Below, piece after piece: positions 15,738 to 23,944 of a stretch of 64,000 bases of DNA. The notes under the pieces were generated by a model. The model was not told the DNA's origin. It did no database searches and worked only from the letters and a program-made list of their open reading frames with translations. Numbering within the stretch: position 1 is the stretch's first letter; each line of letters starts with the position of its first letter. The stretch covers positions 1-64,000 of the forward strand of contig JAUIGV010000006.1 of the NCBI GenBank assembly GCA_030432565.1, in the 5' to 3' direction. The DNA comes from Verrucomicrobiia bacterium (GTDB lineage: Bacteria > Verrucomicrobiota > Verrucomicrobiia > Verrucomicrobiales > Akkermansiaceae). The position numbers were made by a program, and so were the translations under genes.

Positions 15738-17141
15738 ATGATTGATTCGCTATTTTATCTGGCAAGTGCATCGGGAGAAGTCCCAACCGAGTATCCCACT
15801 TGGGCCGAAGCCGCCTGGTATCTCCTTGGGATTATTTTCTTTCTTCTCCTGAACGCCTTCTTCGTGGCGTCGGAGTTCGCTATCGTCAAAGTCCGCCCGA
15901 GCCAGATCGAGGGCGAATTGGAGAAAAAGCCGCGGCGTGCAGGAATCTCCAAGCACGTGGTGAGCAACCTCGATGGTTACCTATCCGCGAACCAGCTGGG
16001 AATCACCATTGCTTCCCTGGCACTCGCTTTTCTTGGTGAGCCATTCATCGAAAAGCTGATTGGGCCAAGTCTCCTCAAGACGGGGATGGCGAAAGAATGG
16101 ATCAAGATCATCACTTTTCTTGTCGCGATGCTCTCGTTCACCTTTCTCCACGTGGTGATCGGAGAACTGCTGCCGAAGTCAATCGCGATCCGGAAGTCGC
16201 TCGCTACCACGCTGGTGATTGCACGGCCGCTTCACCTTTTCTATGCCATTTTCCGTCCCTTTATTTTTATCCTGAACGGTACCGCAAATTGGCTGCTCAA
16301 GAAGGTTTTCAAAATTGACCCGGTGTCAGAAGGTGAAGCGGTTCACAGCTCGGAAGAGCTGGCTCTTCTTGTCGAGGAGTCCGAGCGCCAGCAGGAGGTG
16401 ACCGAGACCGAACGCGAGATCCTTATTAATGCTCTCGAGTTGAACGATGTCTCGGTGAAGGACGTCATGACTCCGCGCAGCGAGGTCGTGGTTCTGGATC
16501 TGGAATTGAGTTTTCAAGAGAATCTGGAACTTGCCATTAAGTCCAAACACACCCGCTTTCCTCTCGTGACGGGGCACCTTGATGAGACCGAGGGCTTGAT
16601 CCACATCAAGGATGTGGTGAGCCTGATGAAGAACGAAGAGCCCGATCTCATGGAGATTCGTCGCGAGCTCAAGATGGTTCCGGCTACGATGAGGTTGGAT
16701 GACTTGCTTCAGTATTTCCTTAAGGAACGAGCGCAACTGGCTTTGGTCGTCGATGAGTTTGGTGATGCCTCGGGATTGGTCTTTATGGACAATATCATGG
16801 CGGAGTTGGTCGGCGATATTCACGACGAATTTGATGAGGACGAAGAAACCGATTTCCTCCGCATCAACGAAGAGGAGTTTGTTGTCGAGGGCGGCTTGAG
16901 CCTCAATGAGCTTTCCGACCACGAGCCCGCCATTGATTTGGAAAGTGGCGAGGTGAGTACGATCGGAGGATACATCGTGCAGCAACTTGGGCACCTGCCG
17001 GATCCCGGCGAGACGATTGAGGTCGAAGGGTTTGAGGCGAGCGTGACCAGCACCGACGGGCGTCGGATCGAGCAATTGCGATTTGTAAAGCTCCCCGAGG
17101 AATTCGAGGAAGAGGAAGAGAGCAAAGTCGAGGCGAGCTGA
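15738..17141 (+). CDS. CorC/HlyC (CNNM-type) membrane protein with CBS domains
   Basis: 467 residues. An N-terminal DUF21 transmembrane domain (about 25-205, with four hydrophobic segments and ANQLGITIASLALAFLGEP) is followed by a CBS pair (about 225-345, VKDVMTPRSEVVVLD and RLDDLLQYFLKERAQLALVVDEFG). A C-terminal CorC_HlyC domain follows (about 365-450, EEFVVEGGLSLNEL, GGYIVQQLGHLPDPGE). Relatives act in magnesium or cobalt efflux or transport. The older name hemolysin is not well supported. It starts 12 bases after the zinc-ribbon gene. The last 15 residues are strongly acidic. Substrate unknown. Confidence 0.88.
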   Translation: MIDSLFYLASASGEVPTEYPTWAEAAWYLLGIIFFLLLNAFFVASEFAIVKVRPSQIEGELEKKPRRAGISKHVVSNLDGYLSANQLGITIASLALAFLGEPFIEKLIGPSLLKTGMAKEWIKIITFLVAMLSFTFLHVVIGELLPKSIAIRKSLATTLVIARPLHLFYAIFRPFIFILNGTANWLLKKVFKIDPVSEGEAVHSSEELALLVEESERQQEVTETEREILINALELNDVSVKDVMTPRSEVVVLDLELSFQENLELAIKSKHTRFPLVTGHLDETEGLIHIKDVVSLMKNEEPDLMEIRRELKMVPATMRLDDLLQYFLKERAQLALVVDEFGDASGLVFMDNIMAELVGDIHDEFDEDEETDFLRINEEEFVVEGGLSLNELSDHEPAIDLESGEVSTIGGYIVQQLGHLPDPGETIEVEGFEASVTSTDGRRIEQLRFVKLPEEFEEEEESKVEAS

Positions 17142-17228
17142 TTTCTTACCCGGTTTGCTGGGAGAAAGTAGCCGGAAGCTCCAGCTTTCAGACGTTCCGG
17201 CCCGGTGACCAGAAGTGGGAGCATTCGG

Positions 17229-18683
17229 CTACCTTGCGAGTTGGAGATCTTTTAGAAAAAGCGCCTCTTCGACTTCTCGCTGCGGAGTGTCCCGGAGTCG
17301 GAGCAGATAGGAGGGATGAACGGTAGCGATCACTTTTTCGGCAAGGCCGGTGTCCGGGACAATGCCGCGTAGTCTGGTGATTTTGAAATTTGGATCGATT
17401 AGCGAGCGGGCGGCCGTTGAACCAAAAAGGATGAGGGTGCGGGGTTTGACTTCGAGAAGTTCGCCAACGAGCCACGGTTTGCAACGGGAAATTTCGTCCG
17501 GATTTGGGCTTTGGTGAAGTCGTTCTTTTCCGCGCGGGGTGAATTTAAAGTGCTTCACGGCGTTGGTGACATAGCACGTCTTTCGATCGATTCCGGCCTC
17601 GGCGAGGAAACGATCGAGAAGTTGTCCGGCCGGACCGACGAAGGGACGGCCGAGAAGATCTTCCTGATCGCCGGGTTGCTCTCCCACGAGCATGATTTCG
17701 GCATCGTCCGGACCTTCTCCAAAAACTGTTCCGGTGGCGGCTTGATGAAGCGGACAGGCCTGGCAGCAAGTGGCCAGTTCACGAAGGTCATCAAGAGGTT
17801 TGCCGATGTGATCGTCGGGGATAAAAACGCTGTTGTTATCTTGCGAGGTGAGCTTGCGAAGATGTTTGAGGTAGGGGTTTTTTCCTCCGCTGGTAGTCGG
17901 GCGGAGGTGCTCTTTGTGCATGCCCTGAACGCGGTGCCGGCTCCCGGAGATGAGCGATTCAATGAGATCGGATTCGGGAAGGTTGTGCCAATATTTCTTG
18001 GGCATTTCGGCCTGCATCGCTTTCACCTTGAGGCGGGCGGGATTGAAGATGCTCTTGTAGTAACCCCGCCAGAGTTCATCGAGTTTCTCTTCAGGGACCT
18101 CGACCTTATCAACGCCCGGGCCGTGGCGAAGCTCCTTTCCATCCCAGGAAGCGGAACCGGTCGGGGTGAAGATGGCCCAGTCCATCCCGGTGAAACGCTT
18201 TTGGAAGAATTTCGCGGTCAGGGGCATGATACGGTGGTCCGGTTCGAACCACGCCATGAAGCGCTCGCGGCCGGTCTCAGGATTTTCACCGGTTTTTTTG
18301 AAGCGCACGAAGGCGTGCATCTTATGAATGTCGCGCGAGATTTCCTTACGCATACGAAACAGGCGTGAGACGTCAGGGTCTGTCGTTCTTTTGAGAAGAT
18401 TGCTTTCGCCGCCCAAGGTGAGTCGCCAAAGGGTTCGGTAGAGCAGCGCCCAGCGCCCGGCAGAGCAGTGGTGGGCGATTGTTTCGGCAAGCGACAGGAA
18501 CTCGCGCGACACCCTGGGTGCCGGAGCAGTCGTCGGTGGCGGAAGGGGCCTGTCGGTCTCAAAAAGTCCGCGCTGGCCCGGCTCTTCCCAGATGATTCCG
18601 GCCGGTGAAATGCCAGCAAGCAGAAGAGCACGGGCTTTCTCCCGCCAGTCTTCAAAGTCGTTCTCGACAGTGAGGGTGAGCAT
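17229..18683 (-). CDS. DUF4130-UdgX fusion, uracil-DNA-binding repair protein
   Basis: 484 residues in two parts. Residues about 1-245 match the DUF4130/TIGR03915 domain of putative DNA-metabolism proteins (HKMHAFVRFKK, FMAWFEPDHRIMPLTAKFFQKRF, YYKSIFNPARL). Residues about 285-484 are a UdgX-type uracil-DNA glycosylase domain. VGEQPGDQEDLLGRPFVGPAG is the active-site motif, and the loop KERLHQSPNPDEI contains the His that in characterised UdgX bonds covalently to the abasic site. CCQACPL, TCYVTN and SRCKPWL supply the iron-sulfur cysteines. The protein is predicted cytoplasmic. It lies three bases downstream of a radical SAM gene, a pairing known in other bacteria. Exact lesion and reaction are unknown. 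Confidence 0.88.
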   Translation of the reverse strand: MLTLTVENDFEDWREKARALLLAGISPAGIIWEEPGQRGLFETDRPLPPPTTAPAPRVSREFLSLAETIAHHCSAGRWALLYRTLWRLTLGGESNLLKRTTDPDVSRLFRMRKEISRDIHKMHAFVRFKKTGENPETGRERFMAWFEPDHRIMPLTAKFFQKRFTGMDWAIFTPTGSASWDGKELRHGPGVDKVEVPEEKLDELWRGYYKSIFNPARLKVKAMQAEMPKKYWHNLPESDLIESLISGSRHRVQGMHKEHLRPTTSGGKNPYLKHLRKLTSQDNNSVFIPDDHIGKPLDDLRELATCCQACPLHQAATGTVFGEGPDDAEIMLVGEQPGDQEDLLGRPFVGPAGQLLDRFLAEAGIDRKTCYVTNAVKHFKFTPRGKERLHQSPNPDEISRCKPWLVGELLEVKPRTLILFGSTAARSLIDPNFKITRLRGIVPDTGLAEKVIATVHPSYLLRLRDTPQREVEEALFLKDLQLAR

Positions 18684-18686
18684 GGC

Positions 18687-19967
18687 TCAATCGATGACTT
18701 TCCCAAGGGGAGATCCTTGATCGGAGGGAGAGAGCGCGAGTTCCATTTGTTCGGGAGGGGGCGCGAATCTGGAGCGGAGGGTTTCGTGGTCAAGTTCGCG
18801 GGTGTTTGGGGTGTGATCGGCGGCGATGATAAAGGGGAGGACTTTCTTGAGGGAGACCCGCAGGCGGATGAGATCCTGGATTTTGATGGCTCCATAGCGC
18901 CGGATGCCGAGGATGCGGTCGGCATTACGAATGCCGAGGCCGGGAACGCGGTAAAGCATGAGCTTGTCGGCGCGATTGAGATCGATGGGGAAGAGGTGGC
19001 GATTACGGAGAGCCCAGGAGAGCTTGGGGTCGAGATCAAGGTCGAGATTTGGAAGATCGTCCGAAACAATTTCGGTGGCATCAAAACCGTAGAAGCGCAT
19101 GAGCCAATCGGCCTGGTAAAGCCGGTGCTCGCGAACGAGCGGGGGCGACTTGAGCGGGAGAATCGAGGAGGGCTCCGGGATGGGGCTGAAAGCGGAGTAG
19201 TAGACCCGGCGGAGACGATAGTTCGAGTAAAGGTCGGTGGAGCGTTTGAGAAAGGTTTGGTCGGTGGAGCTATCGGCACCTACGATAACTTGCGTACTTT
19301 GACCGGTGGCGAAGCGGGAGTCCGGGGAACGTTTTCCTCCTTTTTCGCGGCGAACTTCCTTGGCGTTTTCGACACGGTGGCGGATTTTCCCCATCGCGAT
19401 CCGGGTTCTCTTGAGTGATTTTTCGGGGGCGAAGGTTTTCAGGCTTTCTTCATCGGGGAGTTCGATATTGATGGAGATTCGGTCGGCAAACTGACCGGCC
19501 TTCTCGATGAGTTCGACCGAGGCTTCGGGGATTGTTTTAAGATGAATGTAGCCTCGAAAGTCGTGGTCTTCGCGGAGTGAGCGGGCGACCTCGATGACCA
19601 TTTCCATGGTATAGTCGGCGTTACGAATGATGCCGGAAGAGAGGAAGAGGCCTTCGATGTAGTTCCGCTTATAAAAGTCGAGGGTCAGCTTGACGACTTC
19701 ATCGGAGGTGAATGCGGCGCGTTGGACGTTGGACGAGCGGCGGTTGATGCAGTAGTGGCAGTCGTAGAGGCAGCGGTTGGTGAGGAGGACTTTGAGAAGG
19801 GAGATGCAGCGGCCGTCGGGGGCGTAGGAATGGCAAATGCCTGCTCCGCCGGTGGAGCCGACTCCCTTGCCGCCGGAGGAATTTTTGCGGGTGGCACCGG
19901 AGCTGGCGCACGAAGCATCGTATTTGGCGGCGTCCGCAAGGATCTCGAGTTTTTTTTGCAGTTCCAT
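18687..19967 (-). CDS. Radical SAM protein, putative DNA modification/repair type
   Basis: 426 residues. The CLYDCHYC motif (about residues 66-73) is the CxxxCxxC site that binds the 4Fe-4S cluster and S-adenosylmethionine. The family (TIGR03916-like) is recognised by the start YDASCASSGA, the GICHSYAPDGRCISLLKVLLTNRC tract (split here around Cys66) and a C-terminal helix-hairpin-helix (VPGLGIRNADRILGIRRYG, about 350-370), which suggests DNA binding. It pairs with the UdgX fusion three bases downstream. The reaction is unknown; repair or processing of uracil-containing or otherwise damaged DNA is inference from context. Confidence 0.87.
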   Translation of the reverse strand: MELQKKLEILADAAKYDASCASSGATRKNSSGGKGVGSTGGAGICHSYAPDGRCISLLKVLLTNRCLYDCHYCINRRSSNVQRAAFTSDEVVKLTLDFYKRNYIEGLFLSSGIIRNADYTMEMVIEVARSLREDHDFRGYIHLKTIPEASVELIEKAGQFADRISINIELPDEESLKTFAPEKSLKRTRIAMGKIRHRVENAKEVRREKGGKRSPDSRFATGQSTQVIVGADSSTDQTFLKRSTDLYSNYRLRRVYYSAFSPIPEPSSILPLKSPPLVREHRLYQADWLMRFYGFDATEIVSDDLPNLDLDLDPKLSWALRNRHLFPIDLNRADKLMLYRVPGLGIRNADRILGIRRYGAIKIQDLIRLRVSLKKVLPFIIAADHTPNTRELDHETLRSRFAPPPEQMELALSPSDQGSPLGKVID

Positions 19968-20081
19968 CGTTCACTTGAACACTAATCGGGAATTAGGGAA
20001 GATGAAATGAATTTTAGATATGTTAGATGATTTTCCTCCATGGGGATTTTTAGAGGACCCCGGCCTTTTAGGTGATTTGTC

Positions 20082-20657
20082 TCAACGGGAAAAGACGGCG
20101 GCGCGTTCTTCCGGGGTGAGTTCTTTCCATTCGCCAACGGGCAGGTCGCCGAGGGGGAAGGCGCCAATGCCTTCGCGGAGGAGGCGGAGAGTGGGGTGGC
20201 CGACGGCAGCGGTCATGCGGCGCACCTGGCGGTTCTTGCCTTCGCGGAGTTCCAGGCGAAGCCAGGTATCGATGATGTTTTTTCGATATCGGACCGGCGG
20301 ATCACGATCGGGAATGGGTGGGGCCTGCTTAAGGGATTTGGCCCGGCAGGGGAGGCACTTGTGACCTTTGATGACGAGAGTGCCGCTGCGGAGTTTGGTG
20401 AGAGCGGCTTCATCGGGCTCTCCCTCCACAAGGACGAGGTAGCGGCGGCGGTGGGCGTAGCGGGGATTGAGAAGGCGATCTTCGAGAGATTTTTCGTCTG
20501 TGAAAAGAAGGAGCCCTTCGGAGTCCATGTCGAGTCGTCCTAGGGGAAGGCACCGCGGCGGGAAGTCGAATTCCTTCAAAGTGCGCTGCCCTTCGTCCCC
20601 GGGGTTGGCATTAAACTGGCTTAGAACACCGTAGGGTTTGTTGAAGGCAATGAGCAT
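20082..20657 (-). CDS. rluE: 23S rRNA pseudouridine synthase, RluE/RsuA family
   Basis: 191 residues. The family isomerises a uridine in rRNA to pseudouridine. GRLDMDSEGLLLFTDE contains the catalytic Asp, with FNKPYGVLSQF at the N-terminus and LREGKNRQVRRMTAAVGHPTLRLLR near the C-terminus. No S4 RNA-binding domain precedes the catalytic domain, and the size is close to RluE of E. coli (about 207-217 residues), so RluE is favoured over RluB or RsuA. The rRNA position cannot be confirmed from sequence. It ends at 20082 with no evident terminator. Confidence 0.82.
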   Translation of the reverse strand: MLIAFNKPYGVLSQFNANPGDEGQRTLKEFDFPPRCLPLGRLDMDSEGLLLFTDEKSLEDRLLNPRYAHRRRYLVLVEGEPDEAALTKLRSGTLVIKGHKCLPCRAKSLKQAPPIPDRDPPVRYRKNIIDTWLRLELREGKNRQVRRMTAAVGHPTLRLLREGIGAFPLGDLPVGEWKELTPEERAAVFSR

Positions 20658-20676
20658 CGGCTGGCAGGGAGCTGAA

Positions 20677-20726
20677 ACAAAAACGCAGAGTTTCGGAGGT
20701 CTGGACCGTCCGGATACTCTGCGTTT
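20677..20726 (-). terminator. Intrinsic terminator after the pyruvate dehydrogenase E2 gene
   Basis: AAACGCAGAGT (20681-20691) pairs with ACTCTGCGTTT (20716-20726), with inner paired tracts CGGA/TCCG and GGTC/GACC. On the minus strand the stem is followed by TTGTTTC after its own T run. It lies 21 bases past the E2 stop and before rluE. Confidence 0.8.
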
Positions 20727-20747
20727 CGAAATCTTAGGCTAAGATGA

Positions 20748-22052
20748 TCAAACGAGCATGAGGGCGGGGTTCTCGAGGAGGCGCTTGATCTCCCCGAGGA
20801 ACTTGGCCCCGACAGCTCCATCGACAACACGGTGGTCGCAGCTGAGGCCGAGATTCATGCGGAGGCCCGGAACGATTGCTCCGTCCTTGACGACGGGCTT
20901 TTCGATGATGCCCCCCACGCTGAGAATGGCAGCCTGGGGAGGGTTGATGATGGCATCAAAGGATTCGACGCCCCAAGCCCCGAGATTGGAGATGGTGACG
21001 GTGCCACCATCGAATTCGTTCGGAGCGAGCTTCTTGTCGCGAGCACGAACGGCCATCTCTTTGATCTCCTTGGAGATGGCGAGGAGGGATTTTTGCTCGG
21101 CGTTTTTGACAACGGGAGTGACGAGGCCGTCATCAACCGCGATGGCCACCGAGATGCCAACGTGAGCGAACTGGACGATGTGGTCGCCGTTGAAGGAGGC
21201 GTTCACTTCGGGCACGGCCACCGAGGCGTTGATGAGGGCTTTCACAACAAAATCGTTCACGGAATATTTGTTTCCGTGAGTTGCTTCGGCTTGCGCGTTG
21301 ATCTGTTTGCGGAGGGCCATGAGCGGCGCGGCGTCGACCTCAAGGTGAAGGTAAAAATGCGGGATGGTAACCTTGGAAGTAAGAAGTCTCTCGGCAATGA
21401 TCTTGCGCATGCTGGAGAGTTCGACGATTTGGTCCTCGCCTCCGGCCACGGGCGAAATTGCAGCAGGAGCGGGAGTGGCTGCCGGGGAGGGCGAAGGAGC
21501 CGGCGCGGCAGTTGCAGGAGCCGCGGGGGCTGCCACAACGTCTGCTTTCACGATGCGACCTCCGGGTCCGGTTCCGGTCACGCTGGAAAGATCGACCCCT
21601 TCGGCTTCGGCGATCTTCCTCGCGAGTGGAGAGGCTTTGATGCGCTCACCGCTGACGGGAGTGGCCGCAGGAGCCGGGGTGGCGGTTTGCGATTTGTTGA
21701 CAGTGGCGGCGGCTGATTCGAGAGCCTTGGCCACTCCTGGAGGGGCGCTGGATGAAGCAGCTGGAGCGCTTTCCTCGGCGGGTGCCGAATCGTCCTCGTC
21801 GTCGTCGCTTTCACCATCTTCGAGGAGGACGGCAATCGCCGACCCCACAGGAGCCTTGCCGCCTTCGGGAACGGAAATCTTGGAAAGGATGCCTTCATCA
21901 AAGGCTTCCATTTCCATGGTTGCCTTGTCGGTTTCGATTTCGGCAATGATGTCGCCAATTTCAACTTCCTCACCCTCCTTCTTGAGCCAGCGCACCACGG
22001 TTCCTTCGGTCATGGTGTCGGAGAGTTTGGGCATTTCAATGTTGATCGGCAT
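20748..22052 (-). CDS. pdhC: Pyruvate dehydrogenase complex E2, dihydrolipoamide acetyltransferase
   Basis: 434 residues. E2 transfers the acetyl group from lipoamide to CoA. Domains in order: a lipoyl domain (about 1-80, IETDKATMEME with the lipoylated Lys), an acidic then Ala/Pro-rich linker, a peripheral subunit-binding domain (about 140-175, ASPLARKIAEAEGVDLSSV), a second Ala/Pro linker, and the catalytic domain (about 205-434, ending LSCDHRVVDGAVGAKFL with the catalytic His). IPHFYLHLEVD and FTAPLMALRK-like tracts fit pyruvate E2. No E1 or E3 gene is adjacent; the gene has its own terminator, so it appears monocistronic. Branched-chain E2 cannot be fully excluded. Confidence 0.9.
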   Translation of the reverse strand: MPINIEMPKLSDTMTEGTVVRWLKKEGEEVEIGDIIAEIETDKATMEMEAFDEGILSKISVPEGGKAPVGSAIAVLLEDGESDDDEDDSAPAEESAPAASSSAPPGVAKALESAAATVNKSQTATPAPAATPVSGERIKASPLARKIAEAEGVDLSSVTGTGPGGRIVKADVVAAPAAPATAAPAPSPSPAATPAPAAISPVAGGEDQIVELSSMRKIIAERLLTSKVTIPHFYLHLEVDAAPLMALRKQINAQAEATHGNKYSVNDFVVKALINASVAVPEVNASFNGDHIVQFAHVGISVAIAVDDGLVTPVVKNAEQKSLLAISKEIKEMAVRARDKKLAPNEFDGGTVTISNLGAWGVESFDAIINPPQAAILSVGGIIEKPVVKDGAIVPGLRMNLGLSCDHRVVDGAVGAKFLGEIKRLLENPALMLV

Positions 22053-22170
22053 GGTCTTGGAAAATTTAGATGAGTGGAAGTTTGTCGCCTCCCGCGACGC
22101 GGGGAGAAATAGCAGAGCAAGCGGAGTTAATAAAAGACAATTCCGCGTATCTGCAAGAGACCGAAGTGGT

Positions 22171-22668
22171 CTAACCGACCGCGGAGAAATTCTTGCGGGC
22201 CAGTCTGCCCATCAAGTCGCGGACTTCGGCAAATCCCTGGCTGGTCAGCCGAAAGGTTTTGTGGGCGTTGGGGTTTTCGCCGGCCACAAATTCCATCAGG
22301 CCCTTCTTTTCCAGATTCTCGACGGTGCTGGTGGTGTTGGAAGGCTTTCGTCCGTAACTGTCGAGAGTGACGTTCAGGGAGCGGGTGTCGAGGAGATCAA
22401 CGTTTTCACGGTGTTTAAAGAAGCTGCCGAGGAGGACGCACTCCGGGCCGTTCAGATCAAGGTTGCCGTTATCGAGAAAGCGGCGGACCTCGCGGAGTTC
22501 GTCCGACGTTTGTTGATCCTGCCGGATGCCGATCTTCTCAGTGCCGCCTTCGACAGCCTCTTTGGCCTCGATGATCTTTTGGACGACGTCACAGGCTGCC
22601 TTGGCTCCGTCGAGTTCGAGAGACCACGCTAATTCTGCAATTTTTTTTAGGGCCGAGGAGTCGTCCAT
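22171..22668 (-). CDS. Unknown protein with possible winged-helix C-terminus
   Basis: 165 residues, soluble, no signal peptide. I do not recognise the family. The first half is mostly helical (AELAWSLELDGAKAACDVVQ). The second half (about 90-150) has a pattern common in winged-helix DNA-binding proteins: a helix with STVENLEKKGLM, a wing-like gap, then FRLTSQGFAEVRDLM. A 7-bp inverted repeat lies 25-45 bases upstream, in a region shared with the divergent gene at 22832. That fits an autoregulatory transcription factor, but this is inference. Confidence 0.6.
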   Translation of the reverse strand: MDDSSALKKIAELAWSLELDGAKAACDVVQKIIEAKEAVEGGTEKIGIRQDQQTSDELREVRRFLDNGNLDLNGPECVLLGSFFKHRENVDLLDTRSLNVTLDSYGRKPSNTTSTVENLEKKGLMEFVAGENPNAHKTFRLTSQGFAEVRDLMGRLARKNFSAVG

Positions 22669-22692
22669 GGGATGGAATTAGAAAAAAAATTA

Positions 22693-22713
22693 GCGAAATG
22701 CAAGATATTTCGC
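22693..22713. promoter_or_regulatory. Inverted repeat in a divergent AT-rich promoter region
   Basis: GCGAAAT (22693-22699) and ATTTCGC (22707-22713) form a perfect 7-7-7 dyad. The surrounding 160 bases are much more AT-rich than the rest of the window, as expected for promoters. The dyad could be an operator for either flanking gene. Confidence 0.45.
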
Positions 22714-22831
22714 TTATCTGAAATAAAAAATCCAAGTAAATTAGGGTAAAACTCCAAAATTCTGGACTCGTAAGAGTTTTTTGATAGTTTCGGGGCTGTC
22801 GAAGTTCTTTGACAAGAAATCTCCCAATCCC

Positions 22832-23425
22832 ATGAAATCCAAGCGGCTCCCCCAGAACTCCTTCGAAACCAATCAATCTCTCGCCGAATTTGCAATGAGG
22901 GGAGAGTTTCTTTTTAGTCAGGAAAGCTCCGTTGAGGGTGGAAAGGTTGAGGAAATTAGCAAGGTTTTAGCAAATTGTTTTCAAGAACCCGAAGAGGGCG
23001 AACTGAGTCTTAAAGATGAGTTTTCGGCAAAAACCATTACGTTTGTGATCACAAAGTGCCGTGAAATGTTACAATCGGCGAGTGAGGATTCCGGATGTTG
23101 GACTAAAGTAAGAGTGTTTCTAGAGGAAGAACTCTGGGAATTTAGTCGTTTGAAGGAAGATTTAGTCATGGCCGACCGAAAGTGTGGAATGGTTCGTGCG
23201 AAATTAGAGGAATACTCGAATCCGCAAAACGGTCATGTGAATCAAAAGCGCGTCTTGGCTTGTGGGATGCTCCTCGCGGAGTCTGAGATGCGTCGCGATC
23301 ACCTTCAGGAGCGAGTCTCCATGGTGATTGATCAATTTGTGGGCCGGATTTTAGCGGGAACACAAAATTCTCCCGGTGGTGATGTTCTTGAAATTCGCCT
23401 TCGCGGGGTTTTCGGTTCTCTTTAG
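22832..23425 (+). CDS. Unknown helical protein
   Basis: 197 residues from ATG 22832. A TTG-started reading from 22781 adds 17 residues but is less likely. There is no signal peptide or membrane segment. The sequence is helical and charged, with a long stretch (about 95-180) that could be coiled coil (VFLEEELWEFSRLKEDLVMA, AESEMRRDHLQERVSMVIDQ). I do not recognise the family. It is divergent from 22171..22668 across an AT-rich spacer with an inverted repeat. More A/T in its codons than in most neighbours suggests a less optimised or acquired gene. Confidence 0.55.
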   Translation: MKSKRLPQNSFETNQSLAEFAMRGEFLFSQESSVEGGKVEEISKVLANCFQEPEEGELSLKDEFSAKTITFVITKCREMLQSASEDSGCWTKVRVFLEEELWEFSRLKEDLVMADRKCGMVRAKLEEYSNPQNGHVNQKRVLACGMLLAESEMRRDHLQERVSMVIDQFVGRILAGTQNSPGGDVLEIRLRGVFGSL

Positions 23426-23531
23426 CGGGAAACTTTGCCGGATGAACCTATTTCATTTTGAGCGGAAATTTATTTTAGAGTTCTTTCGCATTCTCGATTG
23501 CTCTTGGTATTTTCCCTGCTAACCGGACGCC

Positions 23532-23870
23532 GTGCCTGCGAAAAAGAAAGCTGCCAAGAAGGCGGCTCCCCCCAAGAAAGTTGCTGCCAAGAAGGTGGCA
23601 AAGAAAGCCGTGAAGAAAACCGTGGCCAAAAAGGCTGCTAAAAAAAGCGCTGTCAAAAAGGCGGCGAAAAAAGCTGTCAAAAAGGTCGCCAAGAAGGCGG
23701 TCAAAGCGGCTGCCAAAAAGGCTGCCGTGAAGAAAGCTGCGACGAAAGTGATTACCACCGACGATATTGGTCAGGCAGCTTACCTGCTTTTCCTCAAACG
23801 TCAGGAAACCGGGACTCCCGGAACTCCTGAGGGTGATTGGTTGGAGGCCGAGCGTCTCCTTACGAAGTAA
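23532..23870 (+). CDS. Histone H1-like Lys/Ala-rich protein with DUF2934-like tail
   Basis: 112 residues from a GTG start. Residues 1-73 are almost entirely Lys, Ala, Val and Pro in KKAAKK-type repeats, like the C-terminal tail of eukaryotic histone H1 and bacterial Hc1-type proteins, which bind DNA without sequence specificity. Residues about 78-112 form a compact module (DDIGQAAYLLFLKRQETG, then EGDWLEAERLL) that resembles the DUF2934 motif. The protein is probably nucleoid-associated; this follows from composition, not from a family match. Two hairpin terminators follow. Confidence 0.7.
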   Translation: MPAKKKAAKKAAPPKKVAAKKVAKKAVKKTVAKKAAKKSAVKKAAKKAVKKVAKKAVKAAAKKAAVKKAATKVITTDDIGQAAYLLFLKRQETGTPGTPEGDWLEAERLLTK

Positions 23871-23882
23871 TCGAGTGGTTCA

Positions 23883-23903
23883 CGCCAGACTAATGGCGTT
23901 TTG
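23883..23903 (+). terminator. First of two hairpin terminators after the histone-like gene
   Basis: CGCCA (23883-23887) pairs with TGGCG (23894-23898) across a six-base loop, followed by TTTTG. It lies 12 bases past the stop of the histone-like gene. The stem is short, so termination may depend on the second hairpin just downstream. Confidence 0.5.
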
Positions 23904-23909
23904 TGTGTT

Positions 23910-23944
23910 TGCCTGGCTGGTTTTCGAACCGGTCAGGCATTTTG
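23910..23944 (+). terminator. Second, stronger terminator with UUCG loop
   Basis: TGCCTG (23910-23915) pairs with CAGGCA (23934-23939), the inner CTGGTT pairs with AACCGG, and the loop is TTCG, a very stable tetraloop. TTTTGCG follows. The right arm overlaps the last codons of the convergent gene at 23933..24358. Confidence 0.75.

Noticed and set aside
17160-17210. GCCGGAA...TTCCGGC hairpin between two convergent genes
   Set aside because: It has a seven-base stem but a long loop and no T tract on either strand, so it was not called a terminator.
20832-22632. Long frames on the plus strand across the pyruvate dehydrogenase E2 gene
   Set aside because: They are shadows of a high-GC gene: Gly/Ser-rich or Ala-rich with no family motif.
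23519-23758. A hydrophobic minus-strand frame rich in Ala, Phe and Leu
   Set aside because: It is the reverse complement of the Lys/Ala repeats of the histone-like gene, not a membrane protein.
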